A stretch of DNA of 64,000 nt from Phaseolus vulgaris (lineage: Eukaryota > Streptophyta > Magnoliopsida > Fabales > Fabaceae). Where the stretch lies: assembly GCF_000499845.2 (NCBI RefSeq), contig NC_023751.2, forward strand, positions 14,354,280 to 14,418,279, read 5' to 3'. Shown here piece after piece: positions 50,480 to 62,568 of the stretch. The notes under the pieces were generated by a model, which saw nothing but the letters and a program-made list of their open reading frames with translations, ran no database searches and was not told where the DNA came from. The position numbers and the translations under genes are program-made. Every line of letters starts with the position of its first letter. Position 1 is the stretch's first letter.

Positions 50480-51120
50480 ACTATCAACATCAACAAAATC
50501 TCTTCTTCTTCACCTAACTCAACATATTTGGCTTTCTTCTCCCAGTTAGGACACTCATATTATAAATGTCATAGTGTATGACATTTGAAACTCAATAGTA
50601 AATTTATTTAAAGTTTGTGTTCGTCTACCTCTACCATGTCCTCCTTTGAATGCACCACCCGACCTTTGCTAGGTTGGTCTTCCTAAGCTACCTTTAGCAC
50701 ATGTTCCTCTTCCATGTATCCTTGCATTCTTTGTTCATGTAAAGTAAATTTTATGCAAATCATCAGTAGTTAAGGCACTTTGGTCCTTGATTCCTTCATA
50801 TCACAAACAACATAAACCCTAAACATATCTTGCTAACCACTATACCTTGCTCCATTGTTTCACCATTGGATTTCATCTTACTAATCACGGTTAAGGTTCA
50901 TCCAAATAAATTGTCTACTTTTTCACCTTTTTTCATAGTAAGTAATTTGAATTCCCTTCATAATGCTTGAAATTGTGCTCTTTTTACTGCCATGGATCCT
51001 TGGTACTTTTGTAGAAATTGACATTTTTTACTTATAAAATTATCACTCATTCTACTATATTGTATTCTCACTAGGTTAACAATGGAAAGATCACTCCCTT
51101 TACAGTATCACACACACTTT
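50480..51120 (-). pseudogene. Ty1/copia gag remnant (UBN2-type)
   Basis: Read on the minus strand, the sequence contains the conserved copia gag order: LQKYQGSMAVKRAQFQAL, then REFKLLTMKKGEKVDNLF, TLTVISKMKSNGETMEQGIV, and a downstream MNKECKDT-like block. This is the standard gag-polypeptide (UBN2) core. Several stop codons and frameshifts interrupt it, and no protease, integrase or RT follows toward lower coordinates. It is a dead fragment. Confidence 0.75.
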
Positions 51121-52124
51121 CTCCCTAGATTATCATATTCCTTTCGGAACTCTAATACTACTTTTACTTGTTAGATTCATGTATTTAATAATTTTAAAGT
51201 ATGTGTTATTTGATAGAAGAAAGAGAAAAGTTCCACACTTATTCAATTTTGAGAAAACAAAACAAGACTATACATATAACTTTTGCAAAAACAGAAAAAT
51301 AAAAACATATCACATTTAAATGTCTACAATGTGATTCCTAAAATATTGAAATTGGGATTTATTATCCTAAGAATTAGGGCAAACCAACAAAATCAAAAGA
51401 ATATAGAAAAATCTCTAATAAATTGAACCAATATTGATTGTAGTAACTACAATGTTTTACTTGTTTTTCAGATATAAAAATACTTATAATTAAGTTAAAT
51501 TGAGTATAGTTTTATAAAAACTACTTTACAATTTAGTTTAGCTTTTTCTTGTAAACTAAACTATGAACAACCTAATTAAGAGATAGAGTATGAGGTTAAG
51601 AGAAAAACCTAATAATTGAGCTTAAGGGATGGTAGTTTAAAAAATGTTTTAAGAATAAGATATTTGAACGAAAATTAACGTAGTTTTAAACGAAAATTAG
51701 AAAAATAGTAAAATACTGCTTAATAAAATATTTATATTTGTGAGAACGGGAAAATGTGTATTGATATGGAGAGAGAATGCATTTGCTTAATCAACGGGAG
51801 AATAAGATGTCACTTGGCGTGTTGAAAAGAATTGAAAAAAAAAATGAAATGAAAAGAAAAGAAAGAGATTAATTAAAGGAAGCAAATGAGGTGTTTAAGT
51901 GACTGGAAAACGATGCATTAAATTATCGTAACCCATTCATTGAGACGTTCCACCCAAAATGAATCCTAACACACAATTATGTATTAACAAACCAAAACCA
52001 TTATTTTGTACCTGTAACTGTCAACATGACAACCTGGCACTTTTCAACCTTTTTATACACAAATTACGTGTTTTAAGCATAATACATCTATAAAACATTG
52101 TAAAAAATATCTATAACTATTACA
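51121..52124. other. Intergenic stretch, nothing recognised
   Basis: It may include upstream leader and LTR sequence of the minus-strand copia remnant, but no LTR boundary or primer site could be identified. Confidence 0.35.
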
Positions 52125-52422
52125 AATCAATGAAATATTTTTCATCTTTAGTCAATGTGTGATCTCCAATACACATCTCTCACACCGAAAGTGACAGCTT
52201 ATGCGTGGGACAACATATTATGGATGATCCAATAATGAATCAATAACAGGTGACACGATAAATTCAACAAACTCTGGATAGGCTTTAAATGACTCTGATA
52301 CCATATTACAAAGTGTACTTTAAGTCTAACTTAATCTCAAAAAACCAGCTCATGAAGTGAGATTTGTGTTACTTATATATAATAAAATATTCTTTTCTTT
52401 AATTCGTGTGAGATCTTTAACA
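52125..52422 (-). mobile_element. Diverged TRIM retrotransposon, minus orientation
   Basis: On the minus strand the 5' LTR runs from 52422 (TGTTAAAGATCTCACACG) to 52304 (ACACTTTGTAATA). The primer site TGGTATCAGAGTC follows at 52303-52291, then the family's interior (AAAGCCTATCC, TGTCCCACGCATAAGCTGTC). The start of a truncated 3' LTR (TATTGGAGATCACACATTGAC) lies at about 52172. It is more diverged than the copy at 45000. Confidence 0.85.
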
Positions 52423-52830
52423 ATAATTTATTTTAAATAATGATTGTATTAATAATCAATAATAGGTGACACTAAGACACCTCATGATATCCTAACACAA
52501 GCACGAGGAGTGTTTCTCTCCCACCTCATGCTTAATGATCATCACTTTATTAATGACTAATTAAATGCTTAAACACTCTTGAATATAACAGTTTTATTAC
52601 CTGATAACTGTATTTGTTATCTAATAATTCTATTATAAATGCTTAAGCACTCCTTAATTACAATAAATAGTGTAAACAAATATATAAGACTAATTATTTT
52701 ATTAAAGATGTTGAATTCTTTTTTTTTTTTTTGCACCGTTTTAGGGGCCTTCTTCTCACCAGACACCAGTGTGATTTTTTTAGATGGGCTACTTATTAAG
52801 GCCTGCTTTGAGAAAAAAATAAAAAATTTA
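52423..52830. other. Short intergenic stretch
   Basis: No gene or RNA recognised. It contains a 14-base T run near 52720. Confidence 0.4.
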
Positions 52831-53281
52831 GGGAGTTTCTTCCTGCAACCCTACATTTTTTTTCTACATCCCTACATTATTTAAAATACCGAAATTACTC
52901 TTTCACAGTTTTATGTGATTCCAGAATAGGGATTTTGTGAGAAAAAATATTTCCGGAATAAAAGTTATGTAAGCAAAAAGTATTTTCAGAATAAGAAATC
53001 TGAAAGGCAAAAATTCATTTCAGATTTTTTTGAGAAAACATGTTTCCAGAATAAGAGTTTTGTAAGAAAAAGTATTTCCAGAATAAAAAATCCGAAAGAA
53101 AAAAATTATTTCAGAATATCTTTTCTTGAATACATTTTTTTTATTCTGGATTCGTAAGTCTGGAATTAATAAAATTTGATCCGAAATAATATGTTCTGGA
53201 AACATTTAAGAAAGAGCTAAAAGGAATAAAAGAGTCTTCTTCGAAAATGATGGGGTGCAAGAAGAAATTTTTGAGGGTGCC
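52831..53281. mobile_element. Palindrome-array Mutator-like MITE, copy 6, with perfect 9-bp target duplication
   Basis: A 451-bp element flanked by the perfect direct repeat AAAAATTTA (52822-52830 and 53282-53290). The left end GGGAGTTTCTTCCTGCAACC, with a second TTTCTACATCCCTACATT just inside, corresponds to the reverse complement of the right end (AATTTCTTCTTGCACCCC), which carries about 11 extra terminal bases. The interior repeats a degenerate inverted word, such as TTCAGAATAAGAAATCTGAA, TTCCAGAATAAGAG and TTCCAGAATAAAAAATCCG, with spacing of 30-60 bases. Confidence 0.82.
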
Positions 53282-53337
53282 AAAAATTTAATGTCATTTC
53301 GGTCTTGGGCCCTTATAAATTAGGTTGAATAATGAAA

Positions 53338-54034
53338 GGCACATTCTTCCTGCACCCAACACATTCTAATTGGCACCCAATCACTTAATAGTAAAAGACG
53401 AATATACCCTTAATGAAATTTTGAAAACTATAATTGTGATATGCACCCAATCACCTGCACCAACCCTATTCTTCTGTTCTTCCATTCCATTGTGCCTGCC
53501 GCAGCCACCGAGCCACCGTAAGCCATCGTGTTGTGCAGCCACCGTGAGCAAGCTTGTTGTCCAACCACCGTGAGCGACGTTCTTCTCCATTCTTCTGCAC
53601 CCACCGTGACCTCCATTATCGCAGGCAGAGCACCAGATTCGAAGGTACGTCATGCTTCCGGATATTTTTTTCCATAAGTGAGTGAGAGTTGCGGATATTT
53701 TTATCCGCAAGTGACTTTTGAGAGGTGCAGATATTTTTATCCGTAAGGGAGTTTGGGGTCCGGATATTTTTATCCGTAAGTTTGTTTTGACTTACGGATA
53801 TTTTTATCCGGTATATAGTTGGGTCCGGATATTTTTATCCGTAGGCAAAACTGTGGCTGGCTTCTGGATATTTTTATCCGTAGGCACAACTGTGGCTTCC
53901 GGATATTTTTATCCGTAAGCAACGAGCAGTTCCGGATATTTTTATCCGTAAATGAAGAAGACAAGGGCATTTTAGGATTTTTAAAAGTGTGGGGGGTGCC
54001 ACTCACAATTGATCGGGTGCAGGAAGCAATTGCC
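53338..54034. mobile_element. Palindrome-array Mutator-like MITE, copy 7, with perfect 9-bp target duplication
   Basis: A 697-bp element flanked by ATAATGAAA on both sides (53329-53337 and 54035-54043). The left end GGCACATTCTTCCTGCACCC pairs with the reverse complement of the right end (GGCAATTGCTTCCTGCACCC) at 16 of 20 positions. The first 300 bases include a GC-richer stretch (53455-53640) with repeated GCCACCGTGAGC words, possibly captured gene sequence. The second half is the palindrome array listed separately. It sits only 56 bases from copy 6. Confidence 0.9.
53692..53948. repeat. Array of eight CGGATATTTTTATCCG hairpin units
   Basis: Eight 16-base units start at 53692, 53728, 53761, 53795, 53826, 53865, 53900 and 53933. 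Each has 6-base inverted arms (CGGATA/TATCCG) around TTTT. Six are perfect and two have one changed base in the left arm. Start-to-start distances are 36, 33, 34, 31, 39, 35 and 33. GTAAG or GTAGG usually follows a unit, and the spacers are otherwise diverse. A degenerate ninth unit lies at about 53659. Plus-strand frames reading DIFIR or IFLSV repeats here are artefacts. Confidence 0.95.
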
Positions 54035-54043
54035 ATAATGAAA

Positions 54044-56499
54044 TTGTTCCATCCAATTCATCATCATTCTGAAAATCTAGAACATACTTTGAAAAAATTA
54101 TTCTTGAAAATATAGTACGGACCATATATAATACATTCTGAAAAAATTCATTCTGAAAATTTTGTTACAGAAAATGTTTTTCAGAAATATATTTCATGAA
54201 CTTCATAAAGTATGTTTCAAAAAAAATAATCAGTAGTCATTTTTAAAAAAGGTAAGTATAGTGTTTTCCGAAATTGATGTATAATGTAATACAAAATAAT
54301 AGCATAATAAAATCAGTATTATTTTTATTTTGTATTTCATTAATATATTATTATGGTAATAAAGATGACATATGAGAATAATAAACAACTTAATATATAA
54401 ATGTAATAATTTTTTTACTGTTATTTTTTCATTCACATTTTAAAATTATAAAAATATTCAAATTTAAGTTAATTAAATCTCTTAAAAAATGTTAAATAGA
54501 AGTTTCTCTTATTGTTTTACAGCATCGCAAGAGTCCAATTCGACTTGAGCGTGTTATTTGAATAATTTAAAATATAAGTTTTAATTCAATTATGCGCAGA
54601 CTGTTGAATGATATATTATTTAAAATATTTTAATTATTATTTTCGTCCTTAAATATAATTTATATACTTTTTAGAGCATTTGTAAAATGAGTTATTATAG
54701 GTGTTTTGTATTTTTTCTTCTTTTTGTTAGAATAAAATTTATTAACTATTAAGTCTTTTAGTGTAGGTATTTTTTCTTAATACAGTAATGTACTATATTA
54801 GTTAATCATAGAAAGGTAAATTAGTGATATAAAAATATAAATACTCAGTATTGACCTTTTTGTCCAACGTTTTTAACAAGTTTTTCATCAAGATTTTTTA
54901 CTGATGCTAAGATGATTAAGTATGTTATACTATATTTAATAAATAAAAACTTATCCCGGTGTTATTTTTATTTTATTTTCAATATAACAATGTTTTTATA
55001 TCTAAGTTACAACTTTAATGAATCAAATAAATTTTATTTTATTTTGAGTTATTGTTATTTGAATAAAAAATTTATTAAAACTTCAATTCAATGCGATCCA
55101 TTTAATTAAAATTCAACTAGTTCGTTTATTACAAAATTTATGAATGAATATTTAATTCATTTATAAAAATATAGTTTTGCAAAAATATGTTTATATTAAA
55201 AAAAATTAAAAAATTAAATTATAGATATGTTTTTGAAAAAAAAAATGAAAAGTCAAATTTGGAAAATACATAATTATAAAAAAATCAGTTTAATTGATTT
55301 TGATCGGTTAACTATAAATAGAATGATTCAAAGATATTTGAAATAATAATATATAATTATTTATTTATAAAATTAAATAAATAAATTTTTTTATTTTTTA
55401 AATATATTATTAAATGAATGTATTTATAACGGTTCAAACAATGGGAGATAAGTAAATTATTTTGTATTTTGGTCATTAATGAGAGTAAAGTAATTTTATT
55501 CACACTTTAAAGTTTTAATCCTATATTATTGGATTGTAACCATTAATAAATTCACTATTTTCTAGTGATCATATGTTGGGTTTATTTTGTTCTTAACTCT
55601 TATTTTTGTTATTTTTGTTAGAGTAGATGGTTTAGTGGTTACACGCATTAGACGATTTGGTAGGAGCATCTCACTGAACCGTATGAGGGAAATGTCTACC
55701 TTTGCAAGTGAGTCGAATACGCGACAGTTCAAGTTGTTTCCTGTAATGAAAATGAAAGCAAGATTTGAGTTAAAAAATTAGATAATAGAATATACAATAT
55801 CTTTGAAACCGAGTTCGTGTTAAACTTGGTAACATAACCTAAGAATTTTGAAAAGTTAGAAACTGGAAAACCATGAACAACATATAAACTGAAATATTAT
55901 TCTAAGATCCTTGAAAGAAAGAAACTTATATAAACATACAAGGTCCAAGGATAAAGCATAAAGCTAAATAGGAGTTTGAAAAATATGACATTAGAGTTTT
56001 CTTAATTATTTTTTCATTATAATCCTATCGTTTTGCCTTCGTATGGAAGGTTAAATTTCTTAAAGTTGATTATCTTGTGATTTCGCAATAAATTTTGAGT
56101 TTTTTTGTTCAATAAAGCTTTATTCTTAATTTTCGTAGTAGATTGTGTTTTAGTGTTGGTCTTTCTGAAATATGGTTTCTTTCAAAAAGAATTGTTTAAC
56201 GTTTGTTGAAAATTCAGTTATTTTTTTTAATTGAAGTGTTTTGTTCATTCGCTTAGTCTTAATCGATATCTTGTTTGCTTAATTTAAGAGGTAAAAGGAA
56301 AATATATCATAGGTAGAAGTTGGAATTGGTGAAATAATAAATATAATAGCGGATGATTGAATTTTATTTACTCTTATTTAGTTTAAGTTCAACACTCTTT
56401 AAGGACCCAAAAGGTTAAAATCTTAAGAAAATCAATTATGAATGCATTGTGGGATAAACTTGTGAGGCAACTTCTTTAATATATTGTCTTATAATTTTA
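54044..56499. other. AT-rich intergenic stretch
   Basis: 54050-54230 repeats CATTCTGAAAA/TTCTTGAAAA-like words. 55587-55781 (+) is a 64-codon frame of more balanced composition that I cannot assign. The rest is AT-rich with no gene. Confidence 0.4.
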
Positions 56500-57793
56500 C
56501 TTAAATTTTTTTGCATAACCATATCAATCTTTTACTTTTTAAATAATATTTTCATTCTACCTACTATTTAATTATTTATACTATTATTTCTTTGGGTTAG
56601 AAGTACTCACACTAAAGATATTTTAATGTAATTATTAAAAAAAAATACCACTTATAATATACGCACGTAAGATACGCACGTAAGAAGTGATGTAACATTA
56701 TCTATATTATTATCTCTTGGTTAGAAGTATGGTCAATAAAGTTATTTTAATTTAATTATTAAAGGAACATTACCACTTCTAACATTGATTTCAGTGTTGC
56801 TCTATACGTAAAACATGATCGAATAAAGTCACGTGCTATTCCGGAAAAGCAAATATCGCCTCGATAAGAAAATGGAGCATAACTATTTCCAAGACTCAAA
56901 GCAACAAAAATTCTACCTAATGCAAATATCTCGTAACAGTAATATGTAAGTTTATAAGCTTCTCCGATAATTTTAGTGGTAATTTTTTTTTTCCATTAAC
57001 TATTGACAAAGATGTTCACAAATACATGGTTTTTCGACATTTCAGAAGGGCCTTTCGGAACTAAGAGACATGCCTCCCCATGAATAAAACCATATTAATT
57101 GTAATAGACAAAATCTGTATTTCGTGGTATTGGTTGAAATCCATTTATGAATATATCACTAAAATTTTTAGTGTCCCACTAAATAGTTAAGCATGACTAT
57201 AAACTTTACTTAACTTTTCTTCCCCAATATTAACATTATTGATTTTCGTCCACATATCTAGAGCATACTCATTTTTTCAAGCGCTTTATTGTACACAATT
57301 ATTATACGATATTGTACGCAATTATACGTAATTAATTTAATAATGGTAGAATCTCATGATTAGTAGATCCAACTTGTGTATATTTCCTATACACACAAGA
57401 GAATTCAGTTAAAAAAAAATAAAAAAATATAAGTGTAATTTATTTAAAATATATCACAAATTTATCTTTTCCAAGTAATTTAGTTAGATAATCAGAACTT
57501 AAAATAATCCATGTAATGCTTGAACAAAACGAATTATTACAAATATTTTATATTATAACCCATGAAAAAAATGATTTGATGGCTATAGTAGTAATATTTT
57601 AATTTTGAATAATTTTTGTATATTTTTTTAATAATATTTTCATTCTATCTACTATTTAATTTATTTAATTAGTTGAGAAACAATAAGAAGTTATGTAACA
57701 TTATCTATATTATTATCTCTTGATTAGAACTGTCGTCAATAAAGTTATTTTAATTTAATTATTAAAGGAAAATTATCACTTTTAACATTGATT

Positions 57794-58012
57794 TCAGTGG
57801 TGCACTATATGTAAAACATGATCGAATAAAGTTACGTGATATTTCAGGAAGCAAATTTCATCATGATGAGAAAATGGAGCATAACTATATCCAAGACTCA
57901 AAGCAGCAGAAATTTCACCTAATGCAAATATCTCGTAACAGTAATATGTAAGTTCAGAAGTTTCTCCGTTAATTTTAGTGGTACTTTTTTTGTTTCCATG
58001 AACTATTAACAA
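57794..58012 (-). pseudogene. Repeat-borne reading frame of unknown family
   Basis: A 72-aa minus-strand frame in the second tandem unit. The block LTYYCYEIFALG ... ALSLGYSYAPFS is also encoded in the first unit (about 56790-57010) and the third (about 63060-63250), where it is broken by stops or deletions. Conservation of the amino acids across diverged units suggests descent from a real coding exon. I do not recognise the family. Confidence 0.35.
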
Positions 58013-58281
58013 GGGTGTTCACAAATACATGGTTTTTCGCCCTTTCAGAACTAAGAGGCATGCCTCCCTCGTGAATAAAATCATATAAATTGTAATAGAC
58101 GGAATAAGGGGTTTCATCTTGTGGTTGTGGTTGAAATCCATTTATGAATATATCACTAAAATTTGTAGTGTCAACCTAAATAGTCGAGCATGACTATCTT
58201 TATTCTTATAATAAATTTTACTTAACTTCCCTTCCCCAATATTAACCATACTGTAACTGTATAACGGTTATAGTTCATCTA

Positions 58282-58392
58282 TATATATATTCTTATAATA
58301 CTCTTTGTAACAGAGGATTTCATTTTTCAATAGATTATTTTCTGTTTTTTTTCTCTCTCAATTACGTTTCATGCATTGCACTTATACAAACA
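58282..58392 (+). repeat. 5' LTR segment shared with the 3' LTR
   Basis: The shared part begins at TATATATATTCTTATAATAC and ends at TTATACAAACA. It differs from the 3' copy by several substitutions and short indels (TTTGTAACAGAGG against TCTGTAACAGG). The LTR proper probably starts further left at 58252 (TGTAACTGTATAACGG), a part missing from the 3' copy. Confidence 0.85.
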
Positions 58393-58494
58393 TGGTATCA
58401 TGAGCCCATTCTAAGTTTTTTTTTTCGTCATGGCTGCTTCTCTTCCTCTCCTAAATCATCTTCTACGTCTTCTCATTGCTCCCTTCCTCTGACC

Positions 58495-61400
58495 ATGACC
58501 TTCGTTCATCAGTTTACAACACTGATCACTCTTAAATTAGATGAAGATAACTACCTTCTTTGGAAACACCAGGTTCTTGCCTCCGTTCGAGGACTCAAAC
58601 TGAGTCATTTTCTTGACAGCACCAGTGTCCCGTCCACAACTGCTTCTTCCGCTGCAGACAGTTCTTCACCTTCTGATGATTCTTTATGCTATCAACAACA
58701 ATATCAGTTTATCATCGCTTGGCTTCTTGCATCAATGCTTACACCCATTCTTACCAACGTAGTGGGTCTTGATACAACTGCATATATTTGGCGCTTCCTT
58801 GAAACTCAATTTTCCTCTCATACTCGGGCCAAAGTTCAGAAACTCAAGCTCTAGTTAAAGACTCCCAAGAATGACAGATCTATTTCCTCTCATCTTCATG
58901 ATATCAAGAACGTTGTCCACATACTTGCCGCGATTGGTGCCCCTGTTTCCACTGCAGATCACATCGACATCATTCTTGAAGGCTTGCGTGAAGAATACAA
59001 TGCTTTTATCACTACCGTAACCTCTCGCACAGACCCCTACACTATCACTGAGATTGAAGCCCTGTTGTTTGCTAAAGAAGATCGATTCACCCGGTATAAA
59101 ACTTCTCCCTCGTCTTTTCTTCAAACTAACACTGCCTTTGTTGCTTCTACAAATCATTCCCAATTTCGCCCTACGTTTACCAACTTTTTCCGTGGTGGTC
59201 GTGGCCCACCTTCTACATCCAACTCAAATCGATTCCATCGCGGCAAACCTCGACCTTCACAATACACTTCTTGGAACTTCAGTTCCTCGTCATGGAAACG
59301 CAACCCTGTGCGTTGTCAAATATGCTCCAAACTTGGTCATACTGCAATTAATTGTTGGCACTGGTCTGATTGTTCAACACCACCATCCTTCTCTGCAAAC
59401 ACCTCTTCTTTCTCTTCACCTCAACATGATGAATCATCCTCCTCTCTTCTTGGTTCACCATCCTCTTTGGATGATCCGTTATGGTATCTAGATATATAGC
59501 GGTGTTTCTCACCATATCACAAACGATCATACTCTGTTTACTAATCAACAACCTTATCAAGGTCATGCAAGCGTCAAACTAGGTAATGGTGCAGGTATGA
59601 AAATCGCTCATATTGGTTCTGCTTCATGTGTATCATCTACCTCCTGTACTTCTTTCTCTTTACATGATCTCCTACATGTTCCTAACATTACTAAAAATTT
59701 GCTCAGTGTTTCAAAGTTTGCTCGGGATAACAATGTATTTTTTGAATTTCATCCTCATTCTTGCTATATTAAACACCAGGTAACCAAACAAATTCTTCTG
59801 CAAGGCACTCTTAAAGATGATCTCTACATCTTCCCTGACCTACGCTCCAATGTTTTTTTTTCTGCTAACTACACTTCTTCCAAATTTGCAAAACCTCTTC
59901 TTCATCTCTGGCATAATCGGCTTGGGCATTGTAGTCTTTATGTGATCAAAACTATTCTCAAACAATGTTACATTTCTTGTAATGCAAAACCGTTTTTCTG
60001 TGATGCTTGTGTTACGGGCAAAGCCCATCAATTGCCTTTCTCTTTATCTACAACTGTGTATCATCATCCTTTAGAATTGATATATATATTGATATTTGGG
60101 GACCTTCTTCTATTTGTGCTAACAATGATGCCTCATACTATATTTCGTTTCTCGACGCATACTCAAAATATACATGGATTTATCTCTTGCATACTAAATC
60201 TCAAGCTCTTGTTGCTTTTGAACGCTTCAAACTCTTCTCTGAAAATCAAACTTGTTTTAAAATAAAAGCCATCCAAACAGATAATGCAAATGAATTTGTT
60301 GTTTTTAACATTTTTTTACTCAAACAAACATGGTATACAACATTGTTTCATATGCTCTCACACTCATGAACAGAATGATGTTATAGAAATAAAAGATAGG
60401 CATATTACTGACATGAGTTTCTCTATGCTTAAAACTAAACCTGATTATACCAAATTTAGATCCTTTGTATGTGCCTGCTACCCTCTTATGTGTCCCTACA
60501 ACAAACATAAATTGGATTTTCGTTCTGCATGCTGTTTATTTCTTGGCTATAGCTTACATAACAAAGGTTACATCGGTATATCTTCCTCTGGCAAAAATTT
60601 TATTTCCAAGCATGTGGTTTTTAATGAAGATGTTTTTTCATATTCTAACCCACAATATGGTTTTTTACCCGCTCTGTCAACTCCTTCTATTTCTTCTCCT
60701 ATACATTCTACTCTAACAATTTTATCTTCACACCCACTCGTTCCACCATCGCCACTTCTGCATCTCTGTCGACCTCCTCTCTACATCTTCAACAATCTTC
60801 ATCATGTTCCACTGCTCCCACCACACGTCACCCACTCACAATATTCACCCAATGACAACTAGAGCAAAAGCAGGTATCGTTAAACCAATTTTTTTTTTTG
60901 CTCACATAGACTCTGGTTCTCCTGAACCTATTACTGTAGTTGCAGCTTTCGCTTCTCTCCAGTGGACTCAGGCCATGAATGATGAATATCGTGCTCTTAT
61001 CACAAATGGCACATGGACTCTGACTTCTCTACCTCCGGGTGCAAACCTTGTTGGTTGCAAATGGATTTTTAAACACAAGTTCAATGCTGATGGTTCCTTT
61101 TAAAGACACAAAGCCCGGTTGGTGGCGAAGGGGTACAACCAATCTGAGGGTCTAGATTACTCTGCAACCTTCAGTCCAGTAGTTAAACCTACTACCATAC
61201 GAGTTGTGCTTGCTCATGCTGTTTCGTCTCACTAGCCCATTCATCAAATTGACATTAACAATGCATTTCTTAATGGTGACCTACATGAACATGTGTACAT
61301 GCAGCAACCTCCGGGTTTTCTCGCTACAAATCCAAAGCTTGTATGCAAGCTTCACAAGGCCATATATGCTAAAACAAGCACCTCGTGCTTGGTTTCAGAA

Positions 61401-62476
61401 GCTAAGTCACACTCTCAACAATATTGGTTTTCGTTCAACAATCAGTGACCCTTCCTTATTCGTTCGCTTCACTAACTCCTATACATTGTTTGTTTTGATA
61501 TATGTAGATGACATAATTATCACTAGATCCTCCTCAACTACCATCACATCCCTCATCACCACTCTCAGCTCTCACTTTGCTCTCGAAGACCTTGGTCCTC
61601 TCCATCATTTCCTGGGTATAGAAGTCTCTACTCTTCCCTCTGGTCACTTACATCTGTCTCAACGACGCTACATACAAAACTTACTCCATCGCACAAATAT
61701 GTTGGACTCTAACCCCCAACCAACACCTATGATATCATCCTTCAAACTTCCAAAGGACGCCACTGCCGCTGTTCCTGATCCTAGTTGTTCTGCTCTGTTG
61801 TTGGTGCGCTTCAGTATGCTCTCTTCACTCGGCCTGAACTCACTTATTCGATCAACAAAGTTTCGCAGTTCATGCATAGCCCTCAAGAACACCATTGGAA
61901 AGCTGTCAAACGGATTCTCCGGTATCTTAAAGGTACGTTGCATCATGGTCTCCTCATCAAATGCATCACCAACACCGATTTCATGGGGTTTTGTGATTCA
62001 GACTGGGGGAATGACATTGATGATCGAAAATCCACCACTGGTTATTGTGTCTATTTTGGTTCCAATATTGTCTCATGGTCATCTAACAAACAAAATGTTG
62101 TTTCTCAAAGCAGTACAGAGGCTGAATATCGTGGGATAACAGTGGTCCTTACTGATATCATTTGGCTTCAATCCCTACTCTCTCAGCTTCGCATCTATCC
62201 ACTTCTGTTCCCAAAGTTTACTCTGATAATCTTGGAGTTGTTTTACTCTCAACAAATCCCACTCTACACTCAAAAACCAAACATTTTGAGTTAGATCTCC
62301 ATTTTGTTCGTGATCACATTCAACACCAACGTGCATGCCTCACCCATATTCCAGCTAGATTCCAAGTTGTTGATATTCTCACAAAACCCATTTCGGGTAC
62401 AAGTTTCACTACCTTTAGAGATACACCTATGGTTTTGGATAATCCAACCCTAAGTCTTCTATATATATTCTTATAA
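58495..62476 (+). pseudogene. Copia gag-pol pseudogene
   Basis: It spreads over all three plus frames because of stops and frameshifts. Gag starts at 58495 and includes a CCHC zinc knuckle (CQICSKLGHTAINC, about 59314-59355), with an in-frame stop at 58852-58854. A frameshift at about 59490-59510 falls on the protease active-site region, where only WYLD remains. GAG-pre-integrase (LWHNRLGH, then CDACVTGKAHQ) is followed by the integrase core (DIWGPSS, IQTDNANEF) with frameshifts near 60080 and 60330 and a deletion after SFSML. RT starts with GCKWIFKHKFNADGSF then a stop (61101-61103). The catalytic YVDD is at about 61501. RNase H carries DSDWGNDIDDRKSTTGY and STEAEYR. At least four frameshifts and three stops make it non-functional. 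Confidence 0.93.
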
Positions 62477-62568
62477 TACTCTCTGTAACAGGATTTCATT
62501 TTTCAATAGAATACTTTCTCTTTTCTTTCTCTCTCCATTACGTTTCATGCATTGCACTTATACAAACA
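62463..62568 (+). repeat. 3' LTR (left-truncated)
   Basis: It matches the 5' LTR end from TATATATATTCTTATAATAC to TTATACAAACA. The pol frame runs directly into it with no visible polypurine tract, indicating a deletion across the pol-LTR boundary. Confidence 0.85.

Larger units (their letters stand above)
58252..62568 (+). mobile_element. Decayed Ty1/copia LTR retrotransposon
   Basis: A 4.3-kb element inserted in the tandem array. The 5' LTR (about 58252-58392) ends TTATACAAACA and is followed by a diverged tRNA-Met primer site TGGTATCATGAGCC (58393-58406). The 3' LTR (about 62463-62568) matches its last 110 bases (TATATATATTCTTATAATAC ... GCATTGCACTTATACAAACA) but lacks the LTR start and polypurine tract. 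The domain order gag, protease, integrase, RT, RNase H is that of copia. CCCAATATTAAC stands on both flanks (58235-58246, 62569-62580), longer than the usual 5-bp duplication, so the exact left border is uncertain. Confidence 0.92.

Noticed and set aside
53692..53948. CRISPR-like array: repeated 16-mers with spacers of about 18 bases
   Set aside because: The host is a plant nuclear genome, the spacers vary in length, no cas genes exist, and the array lies inside a transposon with a 9-bp target duplication.
53718..54115. Overlapping frames encoding repeated DIFIR/IFLSV peptides
   Set aside because: They are translations of the hairpin array, whose 16-base word falls in changing frames; no protein function is implied.
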